DNA of 64,000 nt, from positions 213,640 to 277,639 of the forward strand of contig NZ_JAEUAK010000007.1 in NCBI RefSeq assembly GCF_019511345.1. Reading direction: 5' to 3'. The position numbers were made by a program, and so were the translations under genes. This stretch comes from Rhizobium mesosinicum (GTDB lineage Bacteria > Pseudomonadota > Alphaproteobacteria > Rhizobiales > Rhizobiaceae). Within the stretch, counting starts at the first letter, position 1, and each line of letters begins with the position of its first letter. This document shows positions 34,205-42,861 of the stretch, piece by piece. The notes under the pieces were generated by a model that did no database searches, was not told the DNA's origin, and saw nothing but the letters and a program-made list of their open reading frames with translations.

Positions 34205-35437
34205 ATGATCATGACCAATATCGAAGAGCAGCTCGACAATTTGGCTTCGCCAGACGACAGGCAAAAACACCGTCGTGGTCTTGCCATTCTCAAGCAGATC
34301 GGTGGCGAGAATTTCGGAGGGCCGGTAAGTCAGCTGGCGCGCTTTTCAGAGGATCTGGCGCGGTTCACCATTCAATACGCCTATAGCGATGTGCTATCGC
34401 GCGATGGCCTTGATCTGCGAACCCGACAGATTGTGACCGCCGCCACGTTACTGGCCCACGGATCGGCGCAGTCACAGCTTTCTTTTCACCTCAACGGATT
34501 ACTGAACGCCGGTGGAACTGCCGAGGATATCGTTGACCTGCTATTTATTTCCGCGGGGCTGATCGGGTTTCCGACGGCGATCAACGCCGTTCCCATCGTC
34601 CGCGATATTCTCGTCGGCCGGGTCGAAACCAATAATGCCACCGAGGCTCAGTCACAACCTGTTGTCCCGCAGATATCCTCCGACCGTCTCGCTATCCTCG
34701 ACCGAATTGCCCCCGACTTCTTGAAATGGCGCGAACAGGTCGTCGACCAAGAGATTTTCTGCTCTGTGCGTCTGGAGCCGAAGCTTGCCCATCTCGCGTC
34801 CGCTGCAATGCTTGCAGCGAGGGGGAAGGTGGGGACAAGCTTCGATGCCCATATCGTGTCAGCGCTTGCTGCAGGCGCAACCCACAGCGAAATAGTCGAA
34901 ATGGTTATTCAACTGAGCGTCTATTCCGGGTTCCCCGCAGCCCTAAACGCTGCCGGCAGAGCAAGGGATATCTTCGCGGCTTCCGAACGACCACAATCGA
35001 ATACTCGGAAAAGGGTTGATATCGTCAAAGATGACGACGAGCGCTTTACAAGAGGTGCGGCAACACTGGCCGCAACATCAGGAGGGTCCGGCGCTGGTGT
35101 GGTGGACAGTTTCAGGGATGTTGCCCCTGGTTTGGGAAGACTGATCGTTGCCCATTGCTACGGTGACGTCTTTTGCCGCGCGGCGCTTCACCCCAAGGGA
35201 AGAGAGCTCAGTGCCATCTCTGCTCTCGCCGCTCAAGGTACCATCGCGGCAGAGAAGCCGCTTAGCGTGCATATCGATGCCGCTCTGAATCTTGGGGCCG
35301 ACCCAGAAGAGATTATCGAAACCCTGTTCAATATCATCCCCTATGCCGGCTATCCATTGATCGAAAAAGCGCTGTTGATTGCCCATCAGCGGATCTCTCT
35401 ATTCAACGAAAAACGGGCTGCTGACAGCGCTTCATGA
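34205..35437 (+). CDS. Protein with three carboxymuconolactone-decarboxylase domains
   Basis: 410 aa built of three CMD/AhpD-like helical repeats at about residues 40-137, 160-258 and 300-402. Each contains the H/S-x-x-AL-x-x-G-A/G-x-x-x-EI...GFPxA/GYPL core (for example LSFHLNGLLNAGGTAEDI, FDAHIVSALAAGATHSEI, LSVHIDAALNLGADPEEI). No CxxC of AhpD is present, so it is not a classical peroxidase partner. Single or double CMD proteins are usual; three is uncommon. The start is uncertain: 34205 is close to AAAGGA, and 34211 is also possible. Confidence 0.82.
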   Translation: MIMTNIEEQLDNLASPDDRQKHRRGLAILKQIGGENFGGPVSQLARFSEDLARFTIQYAYSDVLSRDGLDLRTRQIVTAATLLAHGSAQSQLSFHLNGLLNAGGTAEDIVDLLFISAGLIGFPTAINAVPIVRDILVGRVETNNATEAQSQPVVPQISSDRLAILDRIAPDFLKWREQVVDQEIFCSVRLEPKLAHLASAAMLAARGKVGTSFDAHIVSALAAGATHSEIVEMVIQLSVYSGFPAALNAAGRARDIFAASERPQSNTRKRVDIVKDDDERFTRGAATLAATSGGSGAGVVDSFRDVAPGLGRLIVAHCYGDVFCRAALHPKGRELSAISALAAQGTIAAEKPLSVHIDAALNLGADPEEIIETLFNIIPYAGYPLIEKALLIAHQRISLFNEKRAADSAS

Positions 35438-35968
35438 TCATTGAGGATCGCTTAGGTGCTCCGTCCGAAAGATGCGGTCGACTTTATTCCCAGCCGTTTG
35501 GCGATGCGGCTACCCGGCCCGCAGATCTTGCCTCAGGCGCCAAACATTCGCTTGTGGAGGACCCTGCAATCTCGTTGGGGTGTCATGACACCGTTCTTCG
35601 ATTGTCCCGGGCGACGCTTGCGCAAACAAACCAACTATGGAGTGGATCATGTTCAGCGGTGCAGCGGTCACGTTCATTCGAGCACTACGGGGGAAGGGCG
35701 CTACTTTGCGCCTGCTTCTTGAAAACAACGTTTCCACAGGCGTGGCGAATAGCAGGATAATCCCGGAAATACTGACATGTGCGGTAGACCCGGATTTCAT
35801 CTGCCTCAAAGAGGCAGAAGAGACTGGTATTATTTGGCTGTCAGACGAAACAAAATGGTGCATTGCATCATTGATGGTGGTTGTGGGCGGAGATGTGAAC
35901 CGAGACATGTTTCATTGACGCCTGAGGCAATTCACGCAGCTTTGTTCGTTTTGTAGAGAGGGCCCGCA
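35438..35968. other. Gene-poor stretch before araC
   Basis: About 530 bp. A 93-codon frame at 35637-35918 has no family resemblance and poor codon character, and is not called. The segment may contain a decayed gene and the araC promoter. Confidence 0.4.
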
Positions 35969-36973
35969 TTGGCAGACATTGAACCGGTCCATCAAAACAC
36001 TTTACCCCCAATCCCGGCCGTAACCGGACAAACCATTTACCCATCGGCCCTCTTGCCTGAACTGGATGAGATTGCTGCAAAGCCCGAGCGAACGTCCCCG
36101 CTCGGGCTTGAACGGTACATAGCGGGTCGCACGCTTATCAGTGGCGACAGTCCGGCTTGGAATGACATGTTTGTGAAGGTCTATTCCCGTCTCAATAAGC
36201 AGGAGCCCTTCCTCGTTCCTGCCGTCGCCGAACCACTGATCGTCTGGGTGATGTCGGGCGAGGCAGTGGTTGAGGAGCGTGACCTTGATGGAGAATGGGT
36301 AGCCAACACTGTCACTGTCGGAGATTTCTTTCTGACCCGCTCCCCTACTCCCTACGAGATGCGCTGGCGCGCGATCGGAGAAGCCTCATTCCAGGTGATG
36401 CATCTTTATCTTTCCGTACCGCTTTTCGAACGCGTCGCCTACGACGTGCTGGGCTGCGCCGCCCCTCCTGTGCTACGCGACATTTCCGGAGGCAAGGACA
36501 CGCAGCTGTCGCACCTTCTTGCATTGATCCATCAGGAACTGACGTCTGAAGGGAAGGGGAGCCAGCTGTTCGTCCAGGGTCTCGCCCAGAGCCTCGCCGT
36601 ACATCTGATCCGGAACTACGCCGCGAGTGAAGCTCCCGACGATCGCCAGAATGCGCTTCCCGGCTTCAGGCTTCGCCGGGCAGTCGCATATCTTGAAGAA
36701 AATCTAGCCGAGCCGTTCAATCTCGCACAGCTTGCCGAAACGGTGGGTATGAGTGAATTCCATTTCAGTCGCTTGTTCAAGAAGGCGACAGGGCTCTCGC
36801 CCTCGCGCTATTTTATCCGTCAGCGCATAGCTAAGGCACAGCTCCTCCTGCAGGAGACCGATACGAGCATCATCGAGATCGGCATGTCGGTTGGCTATTC
36901 GAGCCCCAGCCACTTCGCCCAGGTTTTCCGACGCGAAACCGGTCTGCCGCCGAGCCACTATCGGCGAGGCTAA
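35969..36973 (+). CDS. AraC family transcriptional regulator
   Basis: 334 aa. The N-terminal cupin-like sensing domain (about 50-180) is followed by a double HTH at the C-terminus: PFNLAQLAETVGMSEFHFSRLFKKATGLSP and TSIIEIGMSVGYSSPSHFAQVFRRETGLPPSHYRR. It starts at TTG 35969. It lies immediately upstream of the SDR/flavin-reductase operon on the same strand and may activate it. Confidence 0.9.
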   Translation: MADIEPVHQNTLPPIPAVTGQTIYPSALLPELDEIAAKPERTSPLGLERYIAGRTLISGDSPAWNDMFVKVYSRLNKQEPFLVPAVAEPLIVWVMSGEAVVEERDLDGEWVANTVTVGDFFLTRSPTPYEMRWRAIGEASFQVMHLYLSVPLFERVAYDVLGCAAPPVLRDISGGKDTQLSHLLALIHQELTSEGKGSQLFVQGLAQSLAVHLIRNYAASEAPDDRQNALPGFRLRRAVAYLEENLAEPFNLAQLAETVGMSEFHFSRLFKKATGLSPSRYFIRQRIAKAQLLLQETDTSIIEIGMSVGYSSPSHFAQVFRRETGLPPSHYRRG

Positions 36974-36978
36974 ATTTT

Positions 36979-37020
36979 CTCGACCTGTCGTGATTTCGAG
37001 CAAGATCGCGACAGGTCGAG
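36979..37020. terminator. Inverted repeat after araC (perfect 12-bp arms)
   Basis: CTCGACCTGTCG (36979-36990) and CGACAGGTCGAG (37009-37020) with an 18-base loop, starting six bases after the araC stop. Energetically strong but without a T-run, so it may end araC transcription weakly or be an operator for the downstream operon. Confidence 0.5.
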
Positions 37021-37080
37021 CAAGGGCCCAAGAGAAGGTCGGAGGCGGAAGGCATAATTTCATCCTTGTCAAAACGAAAT

Positions 37081-37099
37081 GCCCACCGCGGTGGTGGGC
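37081..37099 (+). promoter_or_regulatory. Leader hairpin before the 37121 SDR gene
   Basis: GCCCACC/GGTGGGC stems (37081-37099), including the perfect palindrome CCACCGCGGTGG (37083-37094), 8 bases upstream of the ribosome-binding site. It could affect translation or be a regulator site. Confidence 0.4.
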
Positions 37100-37120
37100 T
37101 TCAGACAAGGAATGAAGACA

Positions 37121-37870
37121 ATGACCAAACTCAACGGAAAGATCGCCCTGGTCACTGGCGCATCGAGCGGCATTGGCGCTGCGACCGCTGCAAAGCTTGC
37201 TGAAGCCGGCGCGAAGGTCGGTATCGCTGCACGCCGTACGGACAAACTCGAAGATCTCAAGAAGCAGATCGAAGCAAAAGGCGGCGAGGCTCTTGTCATC
37301 GAAATGGATGTCGTCGATACGGCTTCGGTTGAAGCGGGCGCCAAAAAGCTTATCGGCGCATACGGTTCGATCGACATCCTCGTCAACAATGCCGGCCTGA
37401 TGCCGCTCTCCGATATCGACCAGTTCAAGGTCGACGAGTGGCAGCGGATGGTAGATGTGAACGTGAAGGGTCTGCTCAACACGACGGCCGCCGTTTTGCC
37501 CCAGATGATCAAGCAGCATTCGGGCCATGTCTTCAACATGTCCTCGATCGCTGGCCGCAAGGTCTTCAAAGGTCTGTCTGTCTACTGCGCGACGAAACAC
37601 GCGGTAACGGCGTTCTCTGATGGCCTGCGTATGGAAGTCGGCCAGAAACACGGCATCCGCGTGACCTGCATCCAGCCGGGCGCCGTCGCCACCGAGCTCT
37701 ACGACCACATCACCGATCCGGGCTACCGCAAGCAGATGGACGAGCTGGCGAGCCAGATGACCTTCCTCCAGGGCGAGGATATCGGCGACACCATCGTCTT
37801 CGCCGCCCAGGCCCCGGCTCATGTGGACGTCGCCGAGCTGTTCGTCCTGCCAGTAGAACAGGGTTGGTAA
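37121..37870 (+). CDS. SDR family oxidoreductase
   Basis: 249-aa classical SDR. VTGASSGIGAATAAKL is the cofactor site, VNNAGLMP near residue 87, NMSSIAG the serine, and YCATKHAV the catalytic Tyr/Lys. The start at 37121 lies nine bases after AAGGA; ATG 37112 is too close to it. First gene of a plus-strand run of redox genes to 40918. Substrate unknown, possibly aldehydes or ketones. Confidence 0.92.
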   Translation: MTKLNGKIALVTGASSGIGAATAAKLAEAGAKVGIAARRTDKLEDLKKQIEAKGGEALVIEMDVVDTASVEAGAKKLIGAYGSIDILVNNAGLMPLSDIDQFKVDEWQRMVDVNVKGLLNTTAAVLPQMIKQHSGHVFNMSSIAGRKVFKGLSVYCATKHAVTAFSDGLRMEVGQKHGIRVTCIQPGAVATELYDHITDPGYRKQMDELASQMTFLQGEDIGDTIVFAAQAPAHVDVAELFVLPVEQGW

Positions 37871-37886
37871 CAGACCGACCCTGAAG

Positions 37887-37910
37887 GGTCCCTGCCTCGA
37901 TGCAGGGACC
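37887..37910 (+). terminator. Hairpin between SDR and flavin reductase genes
   Basis: GGTCCCTGC / GCAGGGACC arms (37887-37895, 37902-37910) with a 6-base loop. It is followed by TCTCAAGGG, not a T-run, so it may be an intercistronic RNA stabiliser rather than a full terminator. Confidence 0.45.
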
Positions 37911-37927
37911 TCTCAAGGGAGATTGTC

Positions 37928-38476
37928 ATGAAGGAATTACCCGCATCTCAAGCTTATCGCGTTCTGGAACCTGGCCCGATCGTCATGGTCTCCACGAGCG
38001 ATAACGGCAAGCCCAATGTGATGACAATGGGCTTCCATATGATGATCCAGCATGACCCGCCGCTGATCGGGTGTGTCATCGGGCCGTGGGATCACAGCTA
38101 TCAGGCTCTCCGAAAAACCGGAGAATGTGTCATCGCTGTTCCCGGTCTTGATCTCGCCGAGACCGTTGTCGACGTCGGGAACTGCTCGGGCGATCGGGTA
38201 GATAAATTCCAGAGGTACGGCCTCAAGACGCGACCTGCCAAGGACGCGGCAGCACCGCTCTTGTCCGACTGCCTGGCGAACATAGAATGCCGGGTCGTCG
38301 ATACAAGACTTTCGGATCCCTACAACCTCTTCATCCTTGAGGCGACGAGGATCTGGATCAACGAGGCCCGAAAAGAGCGTCGAATGATGCACCATCGCGG
38401 GGACGGCACGTTCACCGTCGATGGCGGCACACTCGATCTCAAAGACCGCATGGTCAAGTGGCGCCATCTCCCCTGA
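37928..38476 (+). CDS. Flavin reductase-like FMN-binding protein
   Basis: 182 aa of the flavin reductase family (split-barrel flavoprotein). IVMVSTSDNGKPNVMTMGFHMMIQHDPPLIGC and NCSGDRVDKFQRYGL are typical, ending with RMMHHRGDGTFTV. It would supply reduced flavin or act as an NAD(P)H reductase. Start ATG follows AAGGGAGA. It is co-directional with the SDR gene upstream and the DUF1330 gene downstream. Confidence 0.85.
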   Translation: MKELPASQAYRVLEPGPIVMVSTSDNGKPNVMTMGFHMMIQHDPPLIGCVIGPWDHSYQALRKTGECVIAVPGLDLAETVVDVGNCSGDRVDKFQRYGLKTRPAKDAAAPLLSDCLANIECRVVDTRLSDPYNLFILEATRIWINEARKERRMMHHRGDGTFTVDGGTLDLKDRMVKWRHLP

Positions 38477-38527
38477 CTGCGCCATGACCCCCAGAAGCTA
38501 CGAACTCAACAGGAAAGGAAAAGACCT

Positions 38528-38812
38528 ATGTCTGCTTATCTTATCGTCGATCTCGACATCCGCGACATGAAGTCCATCGAAGATTATCGGTCCAAGGCAT
38601 TGCCGCTCGTCGCCAAAGCCGGGGGCAAGCTGATCGCAATCGATGAGAGCCCTCTCGAGTTGGAAGGCTGGACCGCCACCAACATGCTCATCATCGAATT
38701 TCCGGACAAGAATGCGATCCGCCAGCTCTTCGCATCCCCCGAATACGCGCCCTTGGCCGCACAGCGGCAGGCTGCGGCCGCATCGCGCATCATTGCGATC
38801 AACGGCGTCTGA
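38528..38812 (+). CDS. DUF1330 family protein
   Basis: 94-aa ferredoxin-like (dimeric alpha/beta barrel) protein. MSAYLIVDLDIRDMKSIEDYRSKALPLVAKAGGKLI and LIIEFPDKNAIRQLFASPEYAPLA are the DUF1330 signature. It has a good ribosome-binding site (AGGAAAAG) and sits between flavin reductase and monooxygenase genes. Function unknown. Confidence 0.9.
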   Translation: MSAYLIVDLDIRDMKSIEDYRSKALPLVAKAGGKLIAIDESPLELEGWTATNMLIIEFPDKNAIRQLFASPEYAPLAAQRQAAAASRIIAINGV

Positions 38813-38912
38813 AAAGAGCAAGATCACGACAGCTCCCGCAAAAGCACGGCAGATCTTTTCCAGGCATGCCGCCATTATGCGGGTGTTGCCCCAACCCAAG
38901 AGGAGACCTGAA

Positions 38913-39215
38913 ATGGCCGATCTCACCAACGTGGCCTACTTCACTGCGAAGCCGGGCCGCTCAGAAGATCTGGGTAACGAACTGCTTCAGCTCGTCTCGC
39001 CGTCCCGAAACGAGGAAGGCTGCCTACGCTACGAGATCCACCAGTCCAATGACGTTCCCGACGTGTGGATGGTGCTCGAAGACTGGCGGCACACCTCCGA
39101 CTTCAAACTGCATATGAGCACACCTTACGTCGAAGCCTTCATGGCAAAGGTCCCGGACCTGTGCGTCGAAGATGTGGAGATCTGGGGCTACCGGCAACGG
39201 TCCCCGCAGGCGTGA
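38913..39215 (+). CDS. Antibiotic biosynthesis monooxygenase (ABM) domain protein
   Basis: 100 aa. LTNVAYFTAKPGRSEDLGNELLQL...EEGCLRYEIHQSNDVPDVWMVLEDW and HMSTPYVEAF are the ABM/YgiN-type quinol monooxygenase pattern. ATG 38913 lies a short distance after GAGGAGACC. Likely acts on quinones together with the nearby reductases; inferred. Confidence 0.88.
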   Translation: MADLTNVAYFTAKPGRSEDLGNELLQLVSPSRNEEGCLRYEIHQSNDVPDVWMVLEDWRHTSDFKLHMSTPYVEAFMAKVPDLCVEDVEIWGYRQRSPQA

Positions 39216-39235
39216 AACAGAAAGGAGTATATGAA

Positions 39236-40075
39236 ATGAGCACGCAAAACCCTAAAGTCTGGCTCGTCACCGGATGCTCTACAGGCTTCGGTCGCTACAT
39301 CGCGGAACATCTGCTGGAAGCCGGTGAAAAGGTCGTAGTGACGGCTCGCAAGACTGACAAAATTGCGGATCTTGAGCAGAAGGGCGATGCCCTGATCCTC
39401 CCGCTCGACGTCATCCATCGGAATCAGTGCAAAAAGGTTGTTGACGCTGCAGAAGCGCACTTCGGCCGGATCGACGTCTTGATCAACAATGCCGGGATCG
39501 GTTTCTTTGGCGCTATTGAGGAAACGGCCGAAGCCGACGCCCGTCGACTGTTCGATGTCAATTTCTTCGGTACTGCCAACACCATCCATTCGGTGCTTCC
39601 GCATATGCGAGCCCGCCGCAGTGGTACGGTAGTCAATCTGACATCAATCGGCGGCCTGGTTGGCTATACCGGCGTGGGCTACTACTGCGCGACTAAATTT
39701 GCCGTGGAAGGCCTGTCGGATACGCTCCGAAAAGAGGTCGCCCCACTCGGGATCAACGTCATGACCGTCGAGCCAAGCGCATTCCGCACGGAGTGGGCAG
39801 GCTCGTCGAACGAGGTCTCCGCGTCCATTGATGATTACGACGCGACAGCGGGCGAGGCACGTCGTGCTTACCACGCCTCGGTCGGAAAGCAGGCCGGTGA
39901 CCCCGCGCGTGCGGCGAAGGCGATCCGGGAAGCCGTGCTGGCTGAACAGCCTCCGCACCATCTTCCGCTCGGCAATGATGCCGTGGACGCAGCCCTGAAG
40001 AAAGCTGACGATCTCAAAGCAAACGTCCTCGCCTGGGAAGCTTTGTCTCGTTCCGCCGACTTCCCGACAAACTGA
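39236..40075 (+). CDS. SDR family oxidoreductase
   Basis: 279-aa SDR. WLVTGCSTGFGRYIAEHL is a variant cofactor motif (GCSTGFG), with INNAGIGFFG near residue 82, NLTSIGG the serine and YYCATKFAVEGL the catalytic pair. The C-terminal extension (NDAVDAALKKADDLKANVLAWE) is typical of the longer oxidoreductases of this group. Start ATG 39236 follows AAAGGAGT. Confidence 0.92.
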   Translation: MSTQNPKVWLVTGCSTGFGRYIAEHLLEAGEKVVVTARKTDKIADLEQKGDALILPLDVIHRNQCKKVVDAAEAHFGRIDVLINNAGIGFFGAIEETAEADARRLFDVNFFGTANTIHSVLPHMRARRSGTVVNLTSIGGLVGYTGVGYYCATKFAVEGLSDTLRKEVAPLGINVMTVEPSAFRTEWAGSSNEVSASIDDYDATAGEARRAYHASVGKQAGDPARAAKAIREAVLAEQPPHHLPLGNDAVDAALKKADDLKANVLAWEALSRSADFPTN

Positions 40076-40147
40076 ACCAATCCAGTCAGACCCAACACGA
40101 AACCAACACTGCCGCGGCCTTCGCCACGGAGAATGAAGGAGTGTGTC

Positions 40148-40918
40148 ATGTCAAAGCGATTTGATGGAAAAGTAGCAATCGTAACGGGCGGTGGTTCCGG
40201 TATCGGCGCCGCCATTGCCAACCGACTTCTTGAGGAAGGAGCGTCCGTGATGATCTCCGGCAGAACCGAGAAGCGGTTGTCGGACGTTGCCTCGAAGATG
40301 CCGGCCGACCGCAGTGGCATCTTTGTCGCAAATGTTTCATCCCGGCCGGACTGCGACGCCCTTGTGGCAGCGACGGTCGAACGGTTCGGCCGCATCGACA
40401 CAGTCGTCAATGCCGCCGGCATGAATCTTGTCGGCACCATCGAGGAGACGAGCGATCAGGATTGGGACGAGTGCATTGCCTCGGACCTTTCCGGCGTCTT
40501 CTATATGAGCCGTGCCTCGGTTCCGCATCTGAAGGAGACTAAGGGTTCGATCGTGAACATCGGCTCCGTCTCATCCCTTGGTGGCGGCTGGAGCCATGCC
40601 GCCTATAATGCTGCAAAAGGTGGGGTTGCGAATTTGACCCGCTCAGCAGCCTGTGACCTCGGCAAGTTCGGTGTCAGAGCCAATACAGTAGCGCCCGGGC
40701 TGACTGTCACGGGGATGGTAGATGCTATCATGGATGACGACGCGCTTCTCGATAAGGCGTGGGACCGGATCCCGTTGCGACGGGCAGGCCAACCTGAAGA
40801 GATCGCCTCAGCGGTCGCATTTCTTGCCAGTGATGAAGCTGCCTGGATCACCGGAATTGTCTTGCCTGTCGATGGGGGCCAGACCTGCACCGATGGCGGC
40901 CCGGAATGGGGTAAGTAA
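40148..40918 (+). CDS. SDR family oxidoreductase
   Basis: 256-aa classical SDR. AIVTGGGSGIGAAIANRL, VVNAAGMN, NIGSVSSLGG with the serine, and YNAAKGGVANL are present. The C-terminus LPVDGGQTC is standard. The ATG at 40148 follows GAAGGAGTGTG. It is the last gene of the plus-strand run and is followed by a clear terminator. Confidence 0.92.
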   Translation: MSKRFDGKVAIVTGGGSGIGAAIANRLLEEGASVMISGRTEKRLSDVASKMPADRSGIFVANVSSRPDCDALVAATVERFGRIDTVVNAAGMNLVGTIEETSDQDWDECIASDLSGVFYMSRASVPHLKETKGSIVNIGSVSSLGGGWSHAAYNAAKGGVANLTRSAACDLGKFGVRANTVAPGLTVTGMVDAIMDDDALLDKAWDRIPLRRAGQPEEIASAVAFLASDEAAWITGIVLPVDGGQTCTDGGPEWGK

Positions 40919-40927
40919 GAACGCGAG

Positions 40928-40954
40928 AAGCCCGGACAATGGTCCGGGCTTTTC
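40928..40954 (+). terminator. Rho-independent terminator
   Basis: AAGCCCGGAC...GTCCGGGCTT hairpin followed by TTTT, nine bases after the SDR stop and before the convergent doxX gene. Good stem and T-run. Confidence 0.85.
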
Positions 40955-40973
40955 CTGTAATCGGGAGGTTCAA

Positions 40974-41408
40974 TTAACGGCGGGCGTCGAGGCTGTAACG
41001 GCCCGCGCCGAACGCGACGACCTGCAACAGACCGCCGGCCATTGCGATGTTCTTGAAGAAGTGGATGAACTGGTTCAGGTCGCTGAGGTTGTTGTGGAAC
41101 GTCAGTGCCGTGGCAACGCTGAACATGGCAAGGATCAGGGCGACGATGCGGGTCTGGAAGCCGAGGATCAGCGCAATGCTGCCCAGGAGTTCAGTCACGA
41201 CGGCTGCGCCGTAGGACAGCGGCGGGAAGGGCAGGCCGACCATATTGATATAACCGATTGTCCCAGCTGGATCAGAGATCTTGCTGATACCGGACAGAAG
41301 GAAGATTGCCGACAGCAGGACACGGCCGGTAAGAGGCGTGACGCCGTTGATGAGGACCGACTGGGAAAGAGTTTCAACGCGCTGAGCGATTGCATCGGAA
41401 TAAGACAT
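40974..41408 (-). CDS. DoxX family membrane protein
   Basis: 144 aa with four transmembrane helices: RVLLSAIFLLSGISKI, YGAAVVTELLGSIALILGF, TRIVALILAMFSVATALTF and NIAMAGGLLQVVAFG. The pattern is the DoxX/YphA type, often linked to thiol or quinone redox. The FLLSG-KI/FHN and DLNQFIHFFKN motifs fit. It has its own promoter region with a CGATTTTATCG motif shared with wrbA. Confidence 0.9.
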   Translation of the reverse strand: MSYSDAIAQRVETLSQSVLINGVTPLTGRVLLSAIFLLSGISKISDPAGTIGYINMVGLPFPPLSYGAAVVTELLGSIALILGFQTRIVALILAMFSVATALTFHNNLSDLNQFIHFFKNIAMAGGLLQVVAFGAGRYSLDARR

Positions 41409-41507
41409 GGACGTTCTCCTTAAGTTTGGGGCGTAGCCACCGCGGCTGCGTCGTGAGGAGAAATTGCCATCATGCGAGCGAACGAGAAAGTGGGATAATA
41501 TCGCCGA

Positions 41508-41526
41508 TTATCGTCGATAAAATCGA
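41508..41526. promoter_or_regulatory. Putative operator upstream of doxX
   Basis: TTATCGTCGATAA (41508-41520) is a perfect dyad, overlapping GATAAAATCGAA (41515-41526). On the coding strand of doxX the latter reads TTCGATTTTATC, the same word found upstream of wrbA at 44409-44420, suggesting control by one regulator. Confidence 0.55.
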
Positions 41527-41540
41527 ATGATGGAGGTAAA

Positions 41541-41570
41541 GAAAAACCCGCGCTTGTGAGTGCGCGGGTC
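41541..41570 (-). terminator. Rho-independent terminator of the wrbA-SDR operon
   Basis: On the minus strand GACCCGCGCACTCACAAGCG and its partner form a hairpin with stem CCCGCGC/GCGCGGG, followed by TTTTTC. It lies just after the SDR stop at 41590. Confidence 0.85.
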
Positions 41571-41589
41571 CGACTGGAGGGTCGAGAAA

Positions 41590-42366
41590 TCAGATAACGG
41601 AGAGCAGCCCTCCATCCACGAGGAGCGCGGTACCAGACACATAGCTCGACAGGTCCGAGCCAAGGAAGGCGACAGCATCTCCGACTTCTGCCGGTTTGCC
41701 AAGCCGGCGAAGCGGCGTCCTCTGGCGAAAGCCCTCGGAGGCCTGTGCGATGCCGGGGCTGGTGCGAAGAAGCTCCGTGTCGATGGTGCCGGGTGCGACT
41801 GCATTGACGCGGATACCGTCGGGGCCAAGAGCGTCGGCCAATGATTTGGCCATCAGCACAACGCCGCCCTTGCTGGTCGAGTAGGCGACGGTGATGCCGG
41901 CGCCAGAGATCCCGCCCATGCTTGCCATGAGGACAATGCTGCCCTGCTTGTTGCGTGCTTTCATCTGACGCGCAGCTGCCTGCGCTCCAAATAGCGGGCC
42001 ATCGAGATTGACAGACATCAGGCGGCGGTAATCGTCTTCCGGAACCTCCGCCCCGTCTGTCCTCAGTGTAATGCCTGCATTCGCCACCATGACATCGACG
42101 CCGCCAAATTCCTCAGCAGCTGCCACCAAGGCGTCGTTGTCAGCCTTGCGGCTGACGTCTGCCTTGACGAACATCGACTGGGCTCCGAGCTTTCGGATCT
42201 CCAAAGCAGTAGGTTCGCCGCCTTCCCGGGGTGCCTCGACAACGTCAGAGACGATAACTGCTTTGGCGCCGTGTTCGGCGGCACGGATGGCGATCGCACG
42301 GCCAATGCCGCTTGATGCGCCGGTTACGATGACGACTTTGCCATCGAGAATGTTGGTTTTGGTCAT
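41590..42366 (-). CDS. SDR family oxidoreductase
   Basis: 258-aa classical SDR. VIVTGASSGIGRAIAIRAA, VANAGITLR, LMASMGGISG with the serine and YSTSKGGVVL; ends SGTALLVDGGLLSVI. It is the last gene of the minus-strand operon wrbA-SDR-SnoaL-SDR and is followed by a strong terminator. Spacing to the preceding SnoaL gene is 11 bp. Confidence 0.92.
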   Translation of the reverse strand: MTKTNILDGKVVIVTGASSGIGRAIAIRAAEHGAKAVIVSDVVEAPREGGEPTALEIRKLGAQSMFVKADVSRKADNDALVAAAEEFGGVDVMVANAGITLRTDGAEVPEDDYRRLMSVNLDGPLFGAQAAARQMKARNKQGSIVLMASMGGISGAGITVAYSTSKGGVVLMAKSLADALGPDGIRVNAVAPGTIDTELLRTSPGIAQASEGFRQRTPLRRLGKPAEVGDAVAFLGSDLSSYVSGTALLVDGGLLSVI

Positions 42367-42377
42367 GAGATTCGTCC

Positions 42378-42836
42378 TTAAACTTCAGGGATTTTCGGCG
42401 CCAAAGGAGGCAGGGCGTCTAGCTGCTGCAGAAGGTAGTAGAGATTGGCAACACCCCAATGCTCGGCGATCTTGCCGTCGCGAATGCGCATGGCGTCGAC
42501 CGTCTCGAACTTGATCTTGCGACCGGTTGGCTCGATCCCCAGAACCACGCCCTGATGGGTACCGTGGTAGGTCTTGAAGGTGGTGACGATATCGCCATCG
42601 ACGGCCTGCCAGTGGATCTCGGCGTGGAAGTCGGGGAAAGCGCCGCGCAAGGCGTGATAGAGACGACGGGCGCCTTCCTTGTCGGGCGTTCCTCCCGGCT
42701 GCGGCGTGTGGTCCAGGAAGTCGTCGGCGAAAAGCTCGTCGAAAAGTTCGAAGTCTCCGCCGGACTGGACTTCGAGTGTGTTGCGGCGGACGACTGCTTT
42801 CAATGCTTCATACGAGGTTTCAGGATGGTCTGACAT
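42378..42836 (-). CDS. SnoaL-like ester cyclase family protein
   Basis: 152-aa NTF2-fold protein. RNTLEVQSGGDFELFDELFADDFLDHTP is the SnoaL signature, then FPDFHAEIHWQAVDGDIVTTFKTYHGTHQG and AMRIRDGKIAEHWGVANLYYLLQQL. The start at 42836 (MSDHPETS) is preferred; the frame is open 14 codons further. It sits between two SDR genes with 11-bp and 25-bp gaps, so a shared substrate route is likely. Confidence 0.85.
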   Translation of the reverse strand: MSDHPETSYEALKAVVRRNTLEVQSGGDFELFDELFADDFLDHTPQPGGTPDKEGARRLYHALRGAFPDFHAEIHWQAVDGDIVTTFKTYHGTHQGVVLGIEPTGRKIKFETVDAMRIRDGKIAEHWGVANLYYLLQQLDALPPLAPKIPEV

Positions 42837-42861
42837 GGGATGATCCTTTCGAGGTTCGTTG

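Noticed and set aside
35637..35918. 93-codon plus frame in the gap before araC
   Set aside because: No recognisable family, poor codon character and no clear ribosome-binding site.
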